NCBI GenBank assembly: GCA_021782205.1
Contig: JAJXVH010000020.1
Span: 1-32,937, forward strand
Source of the DNA: a bacterium
GTDB taxonomy: Bacteria > Elusimicrobiota > Elusimicrobia > UBA1565 > UBA9628
Length of the DNA stretch: 32,937 nt
Direction: 5' to 3'
Shown: one piece after another, positions 1 through 7,070 of the stretch
Numbering within the stretch: position 1 is the first letter of the stretch
Layout of the letters: the number at the start of each line of letters is the position of its first letter
The notes under the pieces: generated by a model
What the model saw: only the letters and a program-made list of their open reading frames with translations
Database searches by the model: none
What the model was told of the DNA's origin: nothing
Position numbers and translations under genes: made by a program

Positions 1-1
1 C

Positions 2-2452
2 GCGGCGCTGTCGCCGCGCCTGGCCGCCGCCGCGGACGCGGCCGCCGGTTCCGCGGCCGCCTACGACGCGGGCCGCGGCATCGAAGACGAACTGACCGGC
101 GCGCGTTCGGTCGCAGCGGCGGCCGCGCCGGCGTTGAATGCCGGCATCGGTGCCGCGCCTCTGGCCGCGGCGGTCGGCGAGGTGGGCCACGGCGGCTTTG
201 AGGGCGGCCGCGTGCCCGCCGCCGGCCCGACTGCGCAGCCCGGCGTCGATTCCGCCGCGTCCTACAAGATTCGACGCATGGCCCTGTCCGTGGCCGCGGC
301 ACTCACCGGCGGCGTGTATTCGCTTCCGGCCGCCGGGCCCGCGCTGACCGACGCGCTGATTACCCGCGCCGCCGACCGCCGCGCGGTGCTGTCCGACTAC
401 GACGACACCTTGGCTCCCTACAATCAGCGCCTGCCCCAGGACATGGTCCAGGCCGTGCAGGCCGTGCGCGCCGCGGGCAAGACCTTCGACGTGATCAGCG
501 ATCGCGGCGACGAGTCGCGACCCAACCAACTCAGCGTGTTCGACTCTCTGGACACCTTGCCCATCGCGACGCGGGCGGGCATGTATGTCGCGGCGAATTC
601 CGGCGGTCGGGTCTACCTTTATGGTGAAGACGGCGTGCCGACGAAGGTCTATGAAGCGCCGGCGATGAGCGACGCGGTCAAGTCCGACGTGGCCGCCGCC
701 GCGGAAACGACGAAGCAGCGGCTGAACGAGGTCGGCGCTTTGCAACACGACGGGGCGACCAGGGGTCCAGCCGAATCTTGGGGTCCTTACGGCTACGCGC
801 TGATGCTCAAGCCGGGTTCGTCGGAAGCGTCCGTGCGCGGCGCCGCCGCGATCCTCCAGCAGGAGCTGGATCGGCGCGGCGTCGAAGTCGAGGTCATGCC
901 CCGCTTCGCCAAGGACCCCGCAAATCCTCCTTATATAACGTTCTCGATGATCACGAAGGCCCAGGCCGCGGCTTATATCGCCAAGGCCCGCGGCGCGTCG
1001 GCCGAGGACGTGTTGATTCTGGGCGACAGTCAGTTCGCGCCCGCCTCGCCCAAGCGGCTGGCTTGGCTTGCGCGCCTGGCCGCGCGCGCGGGCGACGGCG
1101 TCGCGCACGCGTTCGGCAACCGCACCGACGCGAACATGGAGAAAGGCGTGCCTGGCGCGTTGACTTTGTCGGTGGGCGGCACCGGCGACCCGCGCGCCAA
1201 GAACCTTTACGTGCTGGCCGGCAAAGGCCCGGCCGTCACGCGCCGAATCCTGTTGAGCGTCGCATCCAAGCCCGCCGGCGCTCCGCGCGCCGCCAGCCGC
1301 GTCCGGGACGCGCTGGACGTCGCCGCGGTCGTCTCCTTGCTGGCGGCGGTCGGCTCGGCCTATTTCATGCTCATCCACGGAATTTCGGACTGGCTGCAAG
1401 CGTGGGAGAACATCCTGCATCAACTCATGGGCACGGATGCCGGCTTCTTCGGCGCCGCCGGCATGGTCGGCTTCGGCTCTGGTGCGAAAGCGAGCGTCTT
1501 GATTGAAGACCGCGAGCCGTCGCTTTCGGCCGCAATCTCGCGCCAGAGCCCGGTGGAGGGTTTTTCGACCTTCGTCTACGCGCGCGCGCTGGAATCGGCG
1601 CGGGGGCTGGCGGCGAAGGCCGGCTACCGCCCGGACAATCTGCGCTTCACCGACGCCGTCCTGCGTCCGCGGGAGTGGGGAGAAGATTGGCGCTTTTTCT
1701 TCGTTTCGCCGCGTCAGGACGAGCTGAAGGGGCCGCGCGAGTTCGGCGTGACGGTGCGGCGCACCATGGTCTCGGAGACCCAGCTCGACGCGATCGCCGA
1801 GGAGGACCTTGGGCCCGTGAGTCTGTTCACGGGCGTGCCCGCCGCCGCGGCGCCGGAATTGCTGAAGCTCACGCCCATGCAGGCGGTGGCCAAGACCGGC
1901 GACGAGGCGCGCACTCTGTCGGTGGAGGCTCGCTGGCAGGACGGCGAAGGTCCGGCCCAGCTCTGGTACGTCGCGCGCGGCGAAAAGGGCCGGGAGCTGC
2001 TGGCCATTCACGCCGGCACCGGGGAGGTCGTCGTGCCCCGGCCGTACGTGGCGCTCAAGCACGCGTTGGCCGTCGCGGGACTATTCGCTTTGGTCTTCGG
2101 CATCTATGGGCTGATCTATTACGGCTTCACGCACGCGCCGGCGGCGGTCGACCCCAACGCCCTGCCTCATGGCTGGGATGGAGCGCTGGGTATCTTCGGC
2201 GCGGCCGGCGTCCTGTCCGCGGCGCGGCCCCAAGCCGCTCCGAGCGACGCCGACGTCCGCGCGCGCGCGGCGGCCGTCGCGTCCTACAAGGGCTATCCGT
2301 GGTCGCAGACGGAATACAACGCGACCTACTACCCGGCTCTGGAACGCCTGAAGGCCGACGGTGCCACGGCGGAGCAGGTCGCGCTGTTCGAGCGCCTGTG
2401 CGCCGAGGCTCCTCTGCGCGGCGGGCGCTTCAACCCCTGGTCCGGAGACTAA
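2..2452 (+). CDS. HAD-superfamily phosphatase-domain membrane protein, 5'-truncated
   Basis: The reading frame is open to the left edge, so the true start lies outside the window; the first internal candidate start, TTG at 134, is probably not the real one. An Ala/Gly-rich stretch leads to a HAD-like domain: motif I reads DYDDT (395-409), followed by a downstream ISDRGDE segment, and a later ILGDS (about 1015-1030) resembles the Mg-binding motif IV, as in Cof-type or trehalose-phosphatase-like HAD hydrolases. Two hydrophobic segments (about 1320-1380 and 2060-2125) suggest two membrane spans enclosing a soluble domain of unknown type. The C-terminus is a short helical tail rich in Tyr, Glu and Ala. 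Family knowledge suggests phosphate-ester hydrolysis, but the substrate and the role of the second soluble domain cannot be told. Confidence is high that the gene is real and moderate for the HAD assignment. Confidence 0.75.
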   Translation, partial: AALSPRLAAAADAAAGSAAAYDAGRGIEDELTGARSVAAAAAPALNAGIGAAPLAAAVGEVGHGGFEGGRVPAAGPTAQPGVDSAASYKIRRMALSVAAALTGGVYSLPAAGPALTDALITRAADRRAVLSDYDDTLAPYNQRLPQDMVQAVQAVRAAGKTFDVISDRGDESRPNQLSVFDSLDTLPIATRAGMYVAANSGGRVYLYGEDGVPTKVYEAPAMSDAVKSDVAAAAETTKQRLNEVGALQHDGATRGPAESWGPYGYALMLKPGSSEASVRGAAAILQQELDRRGVEVEVMPRFAKDPANPPYITFSMITKAQAAAYIAKARGASAEDVLILGDSQFAPASPKRLAWLARLAARAGDGVAHAFGNRTDANMEKGVPGALTLSVGGTGDPRAKNLYVLAGKGPAVTRRILLSVASKPAGAPRAASRVRDALDVAAVVSLLAAVGSAYFMLIHGISDWLQAWENILHQLMGTDAGFFGAAGMVGFGSGAKASVLIEDREPSLSAAISRQSPVEGFSTFVYARALESARGLAAKAGYRPDNLRFTDAVLRPREWGEDWRFFFVSPRQDELKGPREFGVTVRRTMVSETQLDAIAEEDLGPVSLFTGVPAAAAPELLKLTPMQAVAKTGDEARTLSVEARWQDGEGPAQLWYVARGEKGRELLAIHAGTGEVVVPRPYVALKHALAVAGLFALVFGIYGLIYYGFTHAPAAVDPNALPHGWDGALGIFGAAGVLSAARPQAAPSDADVRARAAAVASYKGYPWSQTEYNATYYPALERLKADGATAEQVALFERLCAEAPLRGGRFNPWSGD

Positions 2453-2473
2453 ACGCCGCCGAGGCGGAAATGG

Positions 2474-2479
2474 TAGAAT
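2474..2479 (+). promoter_or_regulatory. Candidate -10 box (TAGAAT) for ccsA/hemA
   Basis: TAGAAT ends 7 bases before the GTG start of the CcsA/HemX-like gene, so a transcript from here would begin at or next to the start codon. No convincing -35 box lies at the expected distance. The same short spacing is seen at several other genes here (23564, 23493, 30369). Confidence 0.4.
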
Positions 2480-2486
2480 CGTCGGC

Positions 2487-3341
2487 GTGATCGCGCAGAG
2501 CGCGCTGTCCTGGTCCGCCTTCGCCCTTTACACGGCCGCTGCTTTCGCGGCGTTGGGCTATCTGTTCTCCAAGGACGCGCGCGTCAGCCGGGCGATGCTG
2601 GTGCTGCTGACGCTGGGCGTCGTCCTGCACGCGGCGGCCGTCGCCGTCCACGCGGCGGCGTTTTGGGCCTACCCGGAGAACCGCTGGTTCTTGCCGCTCA
2701 ACAACTTCTACGGAGCGCTGTCGTACATGGCCTTCGCCCTGGCCGCGGCGTTCCTGATCGTGGAGGCGCGCAACCGGCTGGGCATACTCGGCGCCTTCGT
2801 CCTGCCCGGGGCCGCGCTGGCGCTGGGCGCGGCCGTGATTCTGGCCGACCCCCAGGTCCAGCCGCTGGAAACGCCGCTGCGCTCCTACTGGCTGAACCTG
2901 CACCCGGTTCTGCTCATGACCGCCTACGCGGCTTTCGCCAACGCCGCGGGCGTGGCGGTGGCCCTGCTGATTCAAGAGCGCCAGATCAAGTCGCGCAAAC
3001 CCACCGAGCTGTGCTACCGCCTGCCCTCGCTCGACGAGTTGGGCGGGCTCAACGCGAAGATCGTCGCCAGCGCCTACCCGTTTCTCCTGGCCGGCCTGGT
3101 CATGGGCTTTGTCTGGGCCTATCGGGACTGGGGGCGGGTGTGGACGGCGGACCCCAAGCTGACGCTTTCGGTGCTGACCGCGGCCGTCTACGGGATGTTC
3201 CTCTGGCAGCACTATGCCGGCGGCAGGCGCGGCCGCCGGACCGTCTACGTTTCCTTGGCGGGCTTCGCTTCGGTGCTGGTGACCTTCTTCGGCGCGGAGC
3301 TGCTCAGCGGCCGCCACTCTTATTTGGGAGGGGGGCGGTGA
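2487..3341 (+). CDS. CcsA/HemX-family cytochrome c assembly membrane protein
   Basis: About 284 residues and strongly hydrophobic, with roughly eight predicted membrane spans. The conserved haem-handling segment of CcsA/ResC/HemX proteins is recognisable near the C-terminal third as an FVWAYRDWGRVWTADPK stretch (Trp-rich, close to the family WGxxWxxDPKE signature but ending DPKL). Conserved His residues sit in the second span (VLHAAAVAVHAA), before a LNLHP segment and at the WQHYAG loop. The GTG at 2487 is chosen because it follows a -10-like TAGAAT and begins the hydrophobic region; an upstream in-frame extension to 2361 overlaps the previous gene and reads as low-complexity Arg-rich sequence. 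The stop overlaps the GTG of hemA (GTGA). Family members either export or ligate haem for cytochrome c maturation (CcsA) or modulate HemA levels (HemX of Bacillus). Its place before hemA favours HemX, but the nearby haem-rich operon also fits CcsA. Confidence 0.85.
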   Translation: MIAQSALSWSAFALYTAAAFAALGYLFSKDARVSRAMLVLLTLGVVLHAAAVAVHAAAFWAYPENRWFLPLNNFYGALSYMAFALAAAFLIVEARNRLGILGAFVLPGAALALGAAVILADPQVQPLETPLRSYWLNLHPVLLMTAYAAFANAAGVAVALLIQERQIKSRKPTELCYRLPSLDELGGLNAKIVASAYPFLLAGLVMGFVWAYRDWGRVWTADPKLTLSVLTAAVYGMFLWQHYAGGRRGRRTVYVSLAGFASVLVTFFGAELLSGRHSYLGGGR

Positions 3342-4393
3342 AGCTTCTCCTGTTGGGCTGGAGCCATCGCGCTTCGGCGGCGGCCTCGCGCGAGGCGCTG
3401 GCGGCGGTGCCCGTGGAGCGCGTGCTGGCGGAGCTCAAGAGCCGCGGCGTGGCCGAGGCCGTCGTGCTGTCCACCTGCAACCGGTTCGAGCTGTATGCGG
3501 CCTCGACTCCCGACGCGCCGCCGGCGCGCGAGTCTCTCTTGAACGCGTTGAGCGAACTGGCGGGCGCCGACGTCCGCGCGGACGCCGAGGCGCGCGAGGA
3601 CGCCGCCGCGGTCGCGCATCTTTTCGGCGTCTCGTCGGGCATGGACTCGCTTGTGGTGGGCGAGACCGAGATCCTGGGCCAGCTTAAGACGTCCTATGAA
3701 GCCGCGAAAGCGGCGGGCATGACCGGCAAGCGCCTCAACGTCCTGTTCCAGCGCGCGCTCTATGTCGGCAAGCGCGTGCGCTCGGAAACCGGCATCGCCT
3801 CGGGCGCCTCGTCGGTGCCTTCGGTGGCGGTGCAGTTGGCGGAGAGCATCTTCGGCCGCTTGGAGGGCAAGTCCGCGCTGATCCTGGGCGCGGGCGCCAT
3901 GGCGGAGCTGGCCGTCAAGCACCTGGTCGCCCGGGGGACCGCCCGCATCACGGTGGCCAACCGCACCTGGGAGCGCGCCTACGCGCTGGCCGCGCGCTTT
4001 CACGGCGAGGCCGTGCGCTGGGATGCGGCCGCGGAGGCGTTGGTCGACGCGGACGTGGTCATCGCCTCCACCGGCGCGCCGAGCGCGGTGGTCACGCGCG
4101 CGATGGTCGCCGCCGCCCTGCGCCGCCGCGGCGGACGCTCCTTGTTTTTCATCGACATCGCCATGCCGCGCGACGTCGAGGAGTCGGTTCACGAGCTCGA
4201 CGGCGTCTACCTCTATCGCCTGGAAGATCTGGAGTCGATCGTGGCCAAGAATATGTCCGAGCGCGCCGGGGCCATCGCCGCCGCGCGCGCCATCGTCCAG
4301 GCCAAGGCCGCGGAGTTCGACGCCTGGGCGCGTTCTTTGTCCAGCGGCCGCGAGCTGAGCCTGCGCCACGCGCCGCGCTCCATCCAGTCTTAG
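3338..4393 (+). CDS. hemA: Glutamyl-tRNA reductase
   Basis: About 351 residues. HemA reduces glutamyl-tRNA(Glu) to glutamate-1-semialdehyde with NADPH, the first committed step of the C5 tetrapyrrole pathway, in the cytoplasm. The STCNRFELY motif with catalytic Cys47 is intact, as are the VVGETEILGQ segment (108-116) and a Rossmann GAGAMAE motif (about 184-190). The GTG start at 3338 overlaps the stop of the CcsA/HemX-like gene by four bases, so the two are probably translationally coupled. The protein is shorter than typical bacterial HemA (about 420 residues): it ends soon after the helix that follows the NADPH domain, so most of the C-terminal dimerisation domain appears to be missing. It ends tail to tail with the minus-strand QueC-like gene, sharing four bases. 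No other haem-synthesis genes are in the window. Identity is very secure. Confidence 0.95.
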   Translation: MKLLLLGWSHRASAAASREALAAVPVERVLAELKSRGVAEAVVLSTCNRFELYAASTPDAPPARESLLNALSELAGADVRADAEAREDAAAVAHLFGVSSGMDSLVVGETEILGQLKTSYEAAKAAGMTGKRLNVLFQRALYVGKRVRSETGIASGASSVPSVAVQLAESIFGRLEGKSALILGAGAMAELAVKHLVARGTARITVANRTWERAYALAARFHGEAVRWDAAAEALVDADVVIASTGAPSAVVTRAMVAAALRRRGGRSLFFIDIAMPRDVEESVHELDGVYLYRLEDLESIVAKNMSERAGAIAAARAIVQAKAAEFDAWARSLSSGRELSLRHAPRSIQS

Positions 4394-5052
4394 GAAACGA
4401 CCAGCGCGCGCTCGGCGCACTTGTTGCAGTTCCCGCACGCGCGGCGTCCGCGCGGATTGAGGCAGGAGAACGTCAGTTCCAGCGGCAGGCCGGGCGTCCG
4501 GGCCATGACGCGGGACTTGCTCAAGCGCAGGTAGGGCGCGAAGACCTCCACGCGCCGTCCCACGGCCAGGCTGATCGCGCGCGACATCGCGGCGAACGCG
4601 GCGGGCCGCGCGTCGGGAAAGGGGTTGCCGCGGAGCACCGCGGTCGCGATCGCCGGCAGGCCCTTGAGACCGCAAAGAACGCCGGCCTGCGACAGCAGGA
4701 TCAGGTTGCGGCCGGGAAGATAGACGCTGTCGGCGGCGCTGCGCGCGTCGGGCACGGCCGGCCCGGACAGGCTCCAATGCCCGGCGAGCGCGCCGTCCAT
4801 CGGTGCGGCCATCACCGTCAGCGGCCTCAGGCCGGGCCGGGCCAGGCGGCCCAGAAGGCGCTTCAGCCAGAACAGCTCCGCGCGCTCCCAGCGGAAGCCG
4901 CAGCGTACGTAGAGAGGATGCACTTCAAAGCCGCGGTTCAGGAGTTCCCAGGCCAGCGCGGAACTGTCCACGCCCGCCCCGGCCAGCAGGCAGACTCCGC
5001 GCATGCGACCGGACGCCATGCGGCGGAAGGCCGATTCGGGCGAGAATCTCAC
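4390..5052 (-). CDS. QueC-like PP-loop ATPase (7-cyano-7-deazaguanine synthase family), variant PP-loop
   Basis: About 220 residues. Three QueC hallmarks are visible: an N-terminal PP-loop region (residues 23-31), a YLPGRN segment (111-116) matching the family PGRN motif, and a C-terminal zinc site, Cys197, Cys206, Cys209 and Cys212, with the QueC spacing (C-x8-C-x2-C-x2-C). The PP-loop, normally SGGxDS, reads GAGVDS, with Ser to Gly and Gly to Ala changes. QueC converts 7-carboxy-7-deazaguanine to preQ0 with ATP and ammonia; QueC-like relatives also occur in Qat and type IV CBASS antiphage loci. The GTG start at 5052 is chosen because it overlaps the SET gene stop (GTGA); the frame upstream is a shadow of that gene. 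No queD, queE, queF or tgt lies nearby. Real gene and family are secure, but canonical preQ0 synthesis is uncertain. Confidence 0.8.
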   Translation of the reverse strand: MRFSPESAFRRMASGRMRGVCLLAGAGVDSSALAWELLNRGFEVHPLYVRCGFRWERAELFWLKRLLGRLARPGLRPLTVMAAPMDGALAGHWSLSGPAVPDARSAADSVYLPGRNLILLSQAGVLCGLKGLPAIATAVLRGNPFPDARPAAFAAMSRAISLAVGRRVEVFAPYLRLSKSRVMARTPGLPLELTFSCLNPRGRRACGNCNKCAERALVVS

Positions 5053-5654
5053 GGCGCTAAGTCCTTCGGCGGTAATGGAAAGATGTAGCCTGGCCCATAG
5101 TCCAGGAGGAACTGCTCGCCGCGCGCGATCGGGCGCGAGGCGACGAAGAGGACGCGCGGCAGACCCTCGTGGACGACCAGCGCGCGTGCGACGTTGGCGC
5201 GGCGCGCGGAGTGGTTGACGAAGCGCAGTTCGTTGCCTTGGGCCTCGGCGTCGACGGCATACGCGGACTCGAACGGATATTTCAGCAGGTAGGGGTTGAA
5301 ACGGCCCTGGCCGAGAGGCCGCCAAGCCCGGGTGAGAAGGCCCGCGTATTCCCCGACGGGCCGGCCCGGCGCCAGCGCGCGCGCGGCAAAGAGGCCGAAG
5401 CCGACCGGCTCCTGCGCGCGCGCAATCCAGCCGGAAACCGCGGCGGCGTCGCGCAGGAAGCGCTGGAAGAGCTGTATGGCCAGCGGGCCCCAGGTCCGCG
5501 ACGAATCGGCCGCGGCCGGGGCGGCCGCGGCGAGCAGGGATTCGGGCGCGGCTTCGTCACAGGACAACGACGGCTGATACGTCGCGCCGAACCGGCGCTT
5601 GAATTCGGCGTTGCCCAGGGTGGTCAGCGAGTCCTGCTCGAAGATTTGCGCCAT
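5049..5654 (-). CDS. SET-domain protein (putative protein lysine methyltransferase)
   Basis: About 201 residues. SET hallmarks appear in order: GFGLFAAR (85-92, the GxG SAM-binding strand), GEYAG (101-105), RFVNHS (144-149, the pseudoknot NHS motif) and ARGEQFLLDYG (178-187, with the catalytic-type Tyr). The first 80 residues are Ala-rich and match nothing I recognise, and no post-SET Cys cluster is present. SET proteins transfer methyl groups from SAM to lysine; bacterial examples act on host or self proteins. It is first in a two-gene minus-strand operon, and its TGA overlaps the GTG of the QueC-like gene, so the two are probably produced together. A TATAAT box lies 20 bases upstream of ATG 5654. 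The gene is divergent from the cytochrome operon. The target protein is unknown. Confidence 0.82.
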   Translation of the reverse strand: MAQIFEQDSLTTLGNAEFKRRFGATYQPSLSCDEAAPESLLAAAAPAAADSSRTWGPLAIQLFQRFLRDAAAVSGWIARAQEPVGFGLFAARALAPGRPVGEYAGLLTRAWRPLGQGRFNPYLLKYPFESAYAVDAEAQGNELRFVNHSARRANVARALVVHEGLPRVLFVASRPIARGEQFLLDYGPGYIFPLPPKDLAP

Positions 5655-5674
5655 CGTTTGATCTCTTCGCCCGT

Positions 5675-5680
5675 ATTATA
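5675..5680 (-). promoter_or_regulatory. TATAAT -10 box of the SET/QueC-like operon
   Basis: The minus strand reads a perfect TATAAT 20 bases before ATG 5654 in the 86-base divergent gap. Predicted transcription starts near 5668, giving a leader of about 14 bases. The -35 region is not clear. The overlapping AT-rich stretch (about 5674-5682) might also serve the plus-strand cytochrome gene. Confidence 0.5.
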
Positions 5681-5740
5681 TACAACGATGTCGCGCGGAC
5701 GGGTGCAAAACCCGCGCAAATTGGTCGCATCGGAGGCGAT

Positions 5741-6262
5741 ATGAAGAAGATTCAGAGTGCGGCGGTCCTGACGGCGTTGCTGGCGGGCGTTCTGCTGGGC
5801 GCCGCGCCGCGCGTCGCGGCGCAGATTTATCCCAACGACGCGGGCCCGACCAAGATCGACGTCTCCACTTATCCCAAGGAGATGCAGAAGACTTACGAGG
5901 AGTTCACCAAGAAGTGCTCGAACTGCCACACCATCGCCCGGCCGATCAACGCCCAGTTCGTGGAGATGTCCGCGGAGGAGGAGGCCAAGGCGCGCAAGGA
6001 GCAGCCGGACCTCTTTACCGACACGCGGATCATCGACGTCAACGAGCACGCCTGGAACCGCCTGGTCAAGCGCATGATGGCCAAGCCCGGCTGCCCGGTC
6101 AACAAGATGAGCGGCAAGCGCATCTGGGAGTTCCTGGTCTACGACTCGAAGGTGCGCAAGACCGGCGCCAACGCCGCCGCGTGGAAGGCCGCGCGGCTCA
6201 AGCTGGTGGAGGACTTCCAGAAAAAACACCCCGCCGACTACGCGCGCATCTTCCCGAAGTGA
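5741..6262 (+). CDS. Monohaem c-type cytochrome, ACIII-associated, copy 1
   Basis: 173 residues. A Sec signal peptide (MKK start, hydrophobic core, AAPRVAAQ cleavage region near residue 27) implies periplasmic location. One CSNCH haem-binding motif is at residues 59-63, and a candidate distal Met lies in RMMAKP (112-113). ATG 5741 is supported by GGAGG at 5732-5736. The mature protein begins with a IYPNDAGPTKIDVSTYP segment that closely parallels the second cytochrome at 6611 (TYPADTGPATIDVSKYP), so the two are paralogues, probably from a tandem duplication. This copy has about 25 extra residues between haem and distal ligand and a longer Lys-rich C-terminus. Its position just before an act operon suggests an electron carrier for ACIII, but the partner is inferred only from neighbourhood. 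Confidence 0.88.
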   Translation: MKKIQSAAVLTALLAGVLLGAAPRVAAQIYPNDAGPTKIDVSTYPKEMQKTYEEFTKKCSNCHTIARPINAQFVEMSAEEEAKARKEQPDLFTDTRIIDVNEHAWNRLVKRMMAKPGCPVNKMSGKRIWEFLVYDSKVRKTGANAAAWKAARLKLVEDFQKKHPADYARIFPK

Positions 6263-6270
6263 CCGGCCGG

Positions 6271-6306
6271 CGCGCGCCGGACGACTCTTGGAGCGTCCGG
6301 CGCGCG
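6271..6306. other. 13-bp perfect GC-rich hairpin between cytochrome genes
   Basis: Arms at 6271-6283 and 6294-6306 are exact inverse complements around a 10-base loop (6284-6293), eight bases after the first cytochrome stop. The tail (TCTTATGG) lacks a real U-run, so it may be a leaky terminator, a Rho-associated or mRNA-stabilising stem, or an uncoupler between the first cytochrome and the downstream act genes. Confidence 0.6.
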
Positions 6307-6355
6307 TCTTATGGACGTTGCTCGAAATCGCGCGCAAGCCTTCTCGTCGAGCTTT

Positions 6356-6385
6356 TTGACAAGACGCGCGCCAAGGTATTACGAT
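6356..6385 (+). promoter_or_regulatory. Sigma70-type promoter for the Tat peptide-cytochrome-act operon
   Basis: Perfect TTGACA (6356-6361), 18-base spacer, TACGAT (6380-6385). Predicted start of transcription is about 6392. The -10 box overlaps the first ATG of the downstream frame (6384), so translation must begin at the later ATG 6420, which has TGAGG at 6407-6411. Confidence 0.6.
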
Positions 6386-6419
6386 GACGCAGGAAAATAC
6401 GTTGCGTGAGGCCACTAGC

Positions 6420-6614
6420 ATGAACGAATCGAAAGAATCCGCGGCGAAGACCCGAAGGCAGTTCCTCGGGGGGGCGCTGGTCGGATTGGCGGGAGGCCTG
6501 ATGGCGTTTCCGCGGCTGGGCCGCTGGACCCGCGCTTCGGAGCCGCGCGCCCGGCCTCGCGGCCCCATCGACACCGTTTTCGAGCCGATCTCCGCTGACG
6601 CGGTGAGAAAGTGA
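6420..6614 (+). CDS. Small Tat-signal protein of the act operon, function unknown
   Basis: 64 residues. It is almost only a twin-arginine signal: TRRQFLGGALVGLAGGL (residues 11-27), then a short basic, Pro/Arg-rich tail ending PIDTVFEPISADAVRK. No Cys or CXXCH is present. The head resembles the N-terminal anchor of Rieske-type subunits, but no Rieske domain follows. ATG 6420 is preferred over ATG 6384 because the -10 box overlaps the latter and TGAGG lies 8 bases before the former. The stop overlaps the GTG of the next cytochrome (GTGA), so the gene is translationally tied to the operon. It could be a small membrane-anchored ACIII accessory subunit or a remnant of a lost Tat substrate. Confidence 0.6.
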   Translation: MNESKESAAKTRRQFLGGALVGLAGGLMAFPRLGRWTRASEPRARPRGPIDTVFEPISADAVRK

Positions 6615-7060
6615 GGCGGCGCGCGGTCGTGAAGGGCGCCCTTGCGGTTTTCTTCGTCGCCGCGGTCTTCGCCGGCTCCGCGGCGCGTGCGGCCGACCCG
6701 ACCTATCCCGCCGACACCGGTCCGGCGACCATCGACGTGTCGAAGTATCCCAAGGTGCAGCAGGACGCCTACAAGGTGTTCCTGGACAAGTGCTCGACCT
6801 GCCACACGGTGGCGCGCGCGATCAATTCGGATTACGCGACTCCCGAGGAATGGAAAGCGCTCGTCGATAAGATGCACCACAAGCGCTACTCGGGCATCGA
6901 CGGCGACGCCCAGAAGACGATCACGGACTTCCTCATCTATGACTCGTCGATCCGCAAGAAGGACCTTCTCGCCGCCAAATTGAAGGCCGCGAAGGCCGCG
7001 GCGGTGTCGACCTCCTCGATGACGACGCCGGCTGCGCCCGCAGCTCCGGCCAAGAATTGA
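6611..7060 (+). CDS. Monohaem c-type cytochrome, ACIII-associated, copy 2
   Basis: 149 residues. The N-terminal signal peptide is MRRR followed by a hydrophobic core, with cleavage near AARAAD (about 28). A single CSTCH motif sits at 61-65, and Met88 in VDKMHH is a candidate distal ligand. The C-terminus is a flexible Ala/Pro/Thr tail (from about 122). It is paralogous to the cytochrome at 5741 but more compact. The GTG at 6611 overlaps the stop of the Tat peptide gene, and actA follows after 10 bases, so it belongs to the act transcript. It is probably a periplasmic shuttle or peripheral ACIII subunit; whether it reduces an oxidase cannot be told here. Confidence 0.88.
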   Translation: MRRRAVVKGALAVFFVAAVFAGSAARAADPTYPADTGPATIDVSKYPKVQQDAYKVFLDKCSTCHTVARAINSDYATPEEWKALVDKMHHKRYSGIDGDAQKTITDFLIYDSSIRKKDLLAAKLKAAKAAAVSTSSMTTPAAPAAPAKN

Positions 7061-7070
7061 AAATCGGAGA

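Noticed and set aside
3320-4777. A 485-codon minus-strand frame opposite hemA and extending into the QueC-like gene.
   Set aside because: hemA is unambiguous on the plus strand, and the antisense product is low-complexity Arg/Ala sequence.
4390-5654. A complete Qat or CBASS antiphage locus around the QueC-like gene.
   Set aside because: No CD-NTase, effector, QatA-type ATPase, QatB or TatD-like nuclease gene is adjacent; the neighbours are hemA and cytochromes.
6384-6419. ATG 6384 as start of the small Tat protein.
   Set aside because: The likely -10 box (6380-6385) overlaps this ATG, and a better ribosome-binding site serves ATG 6420.
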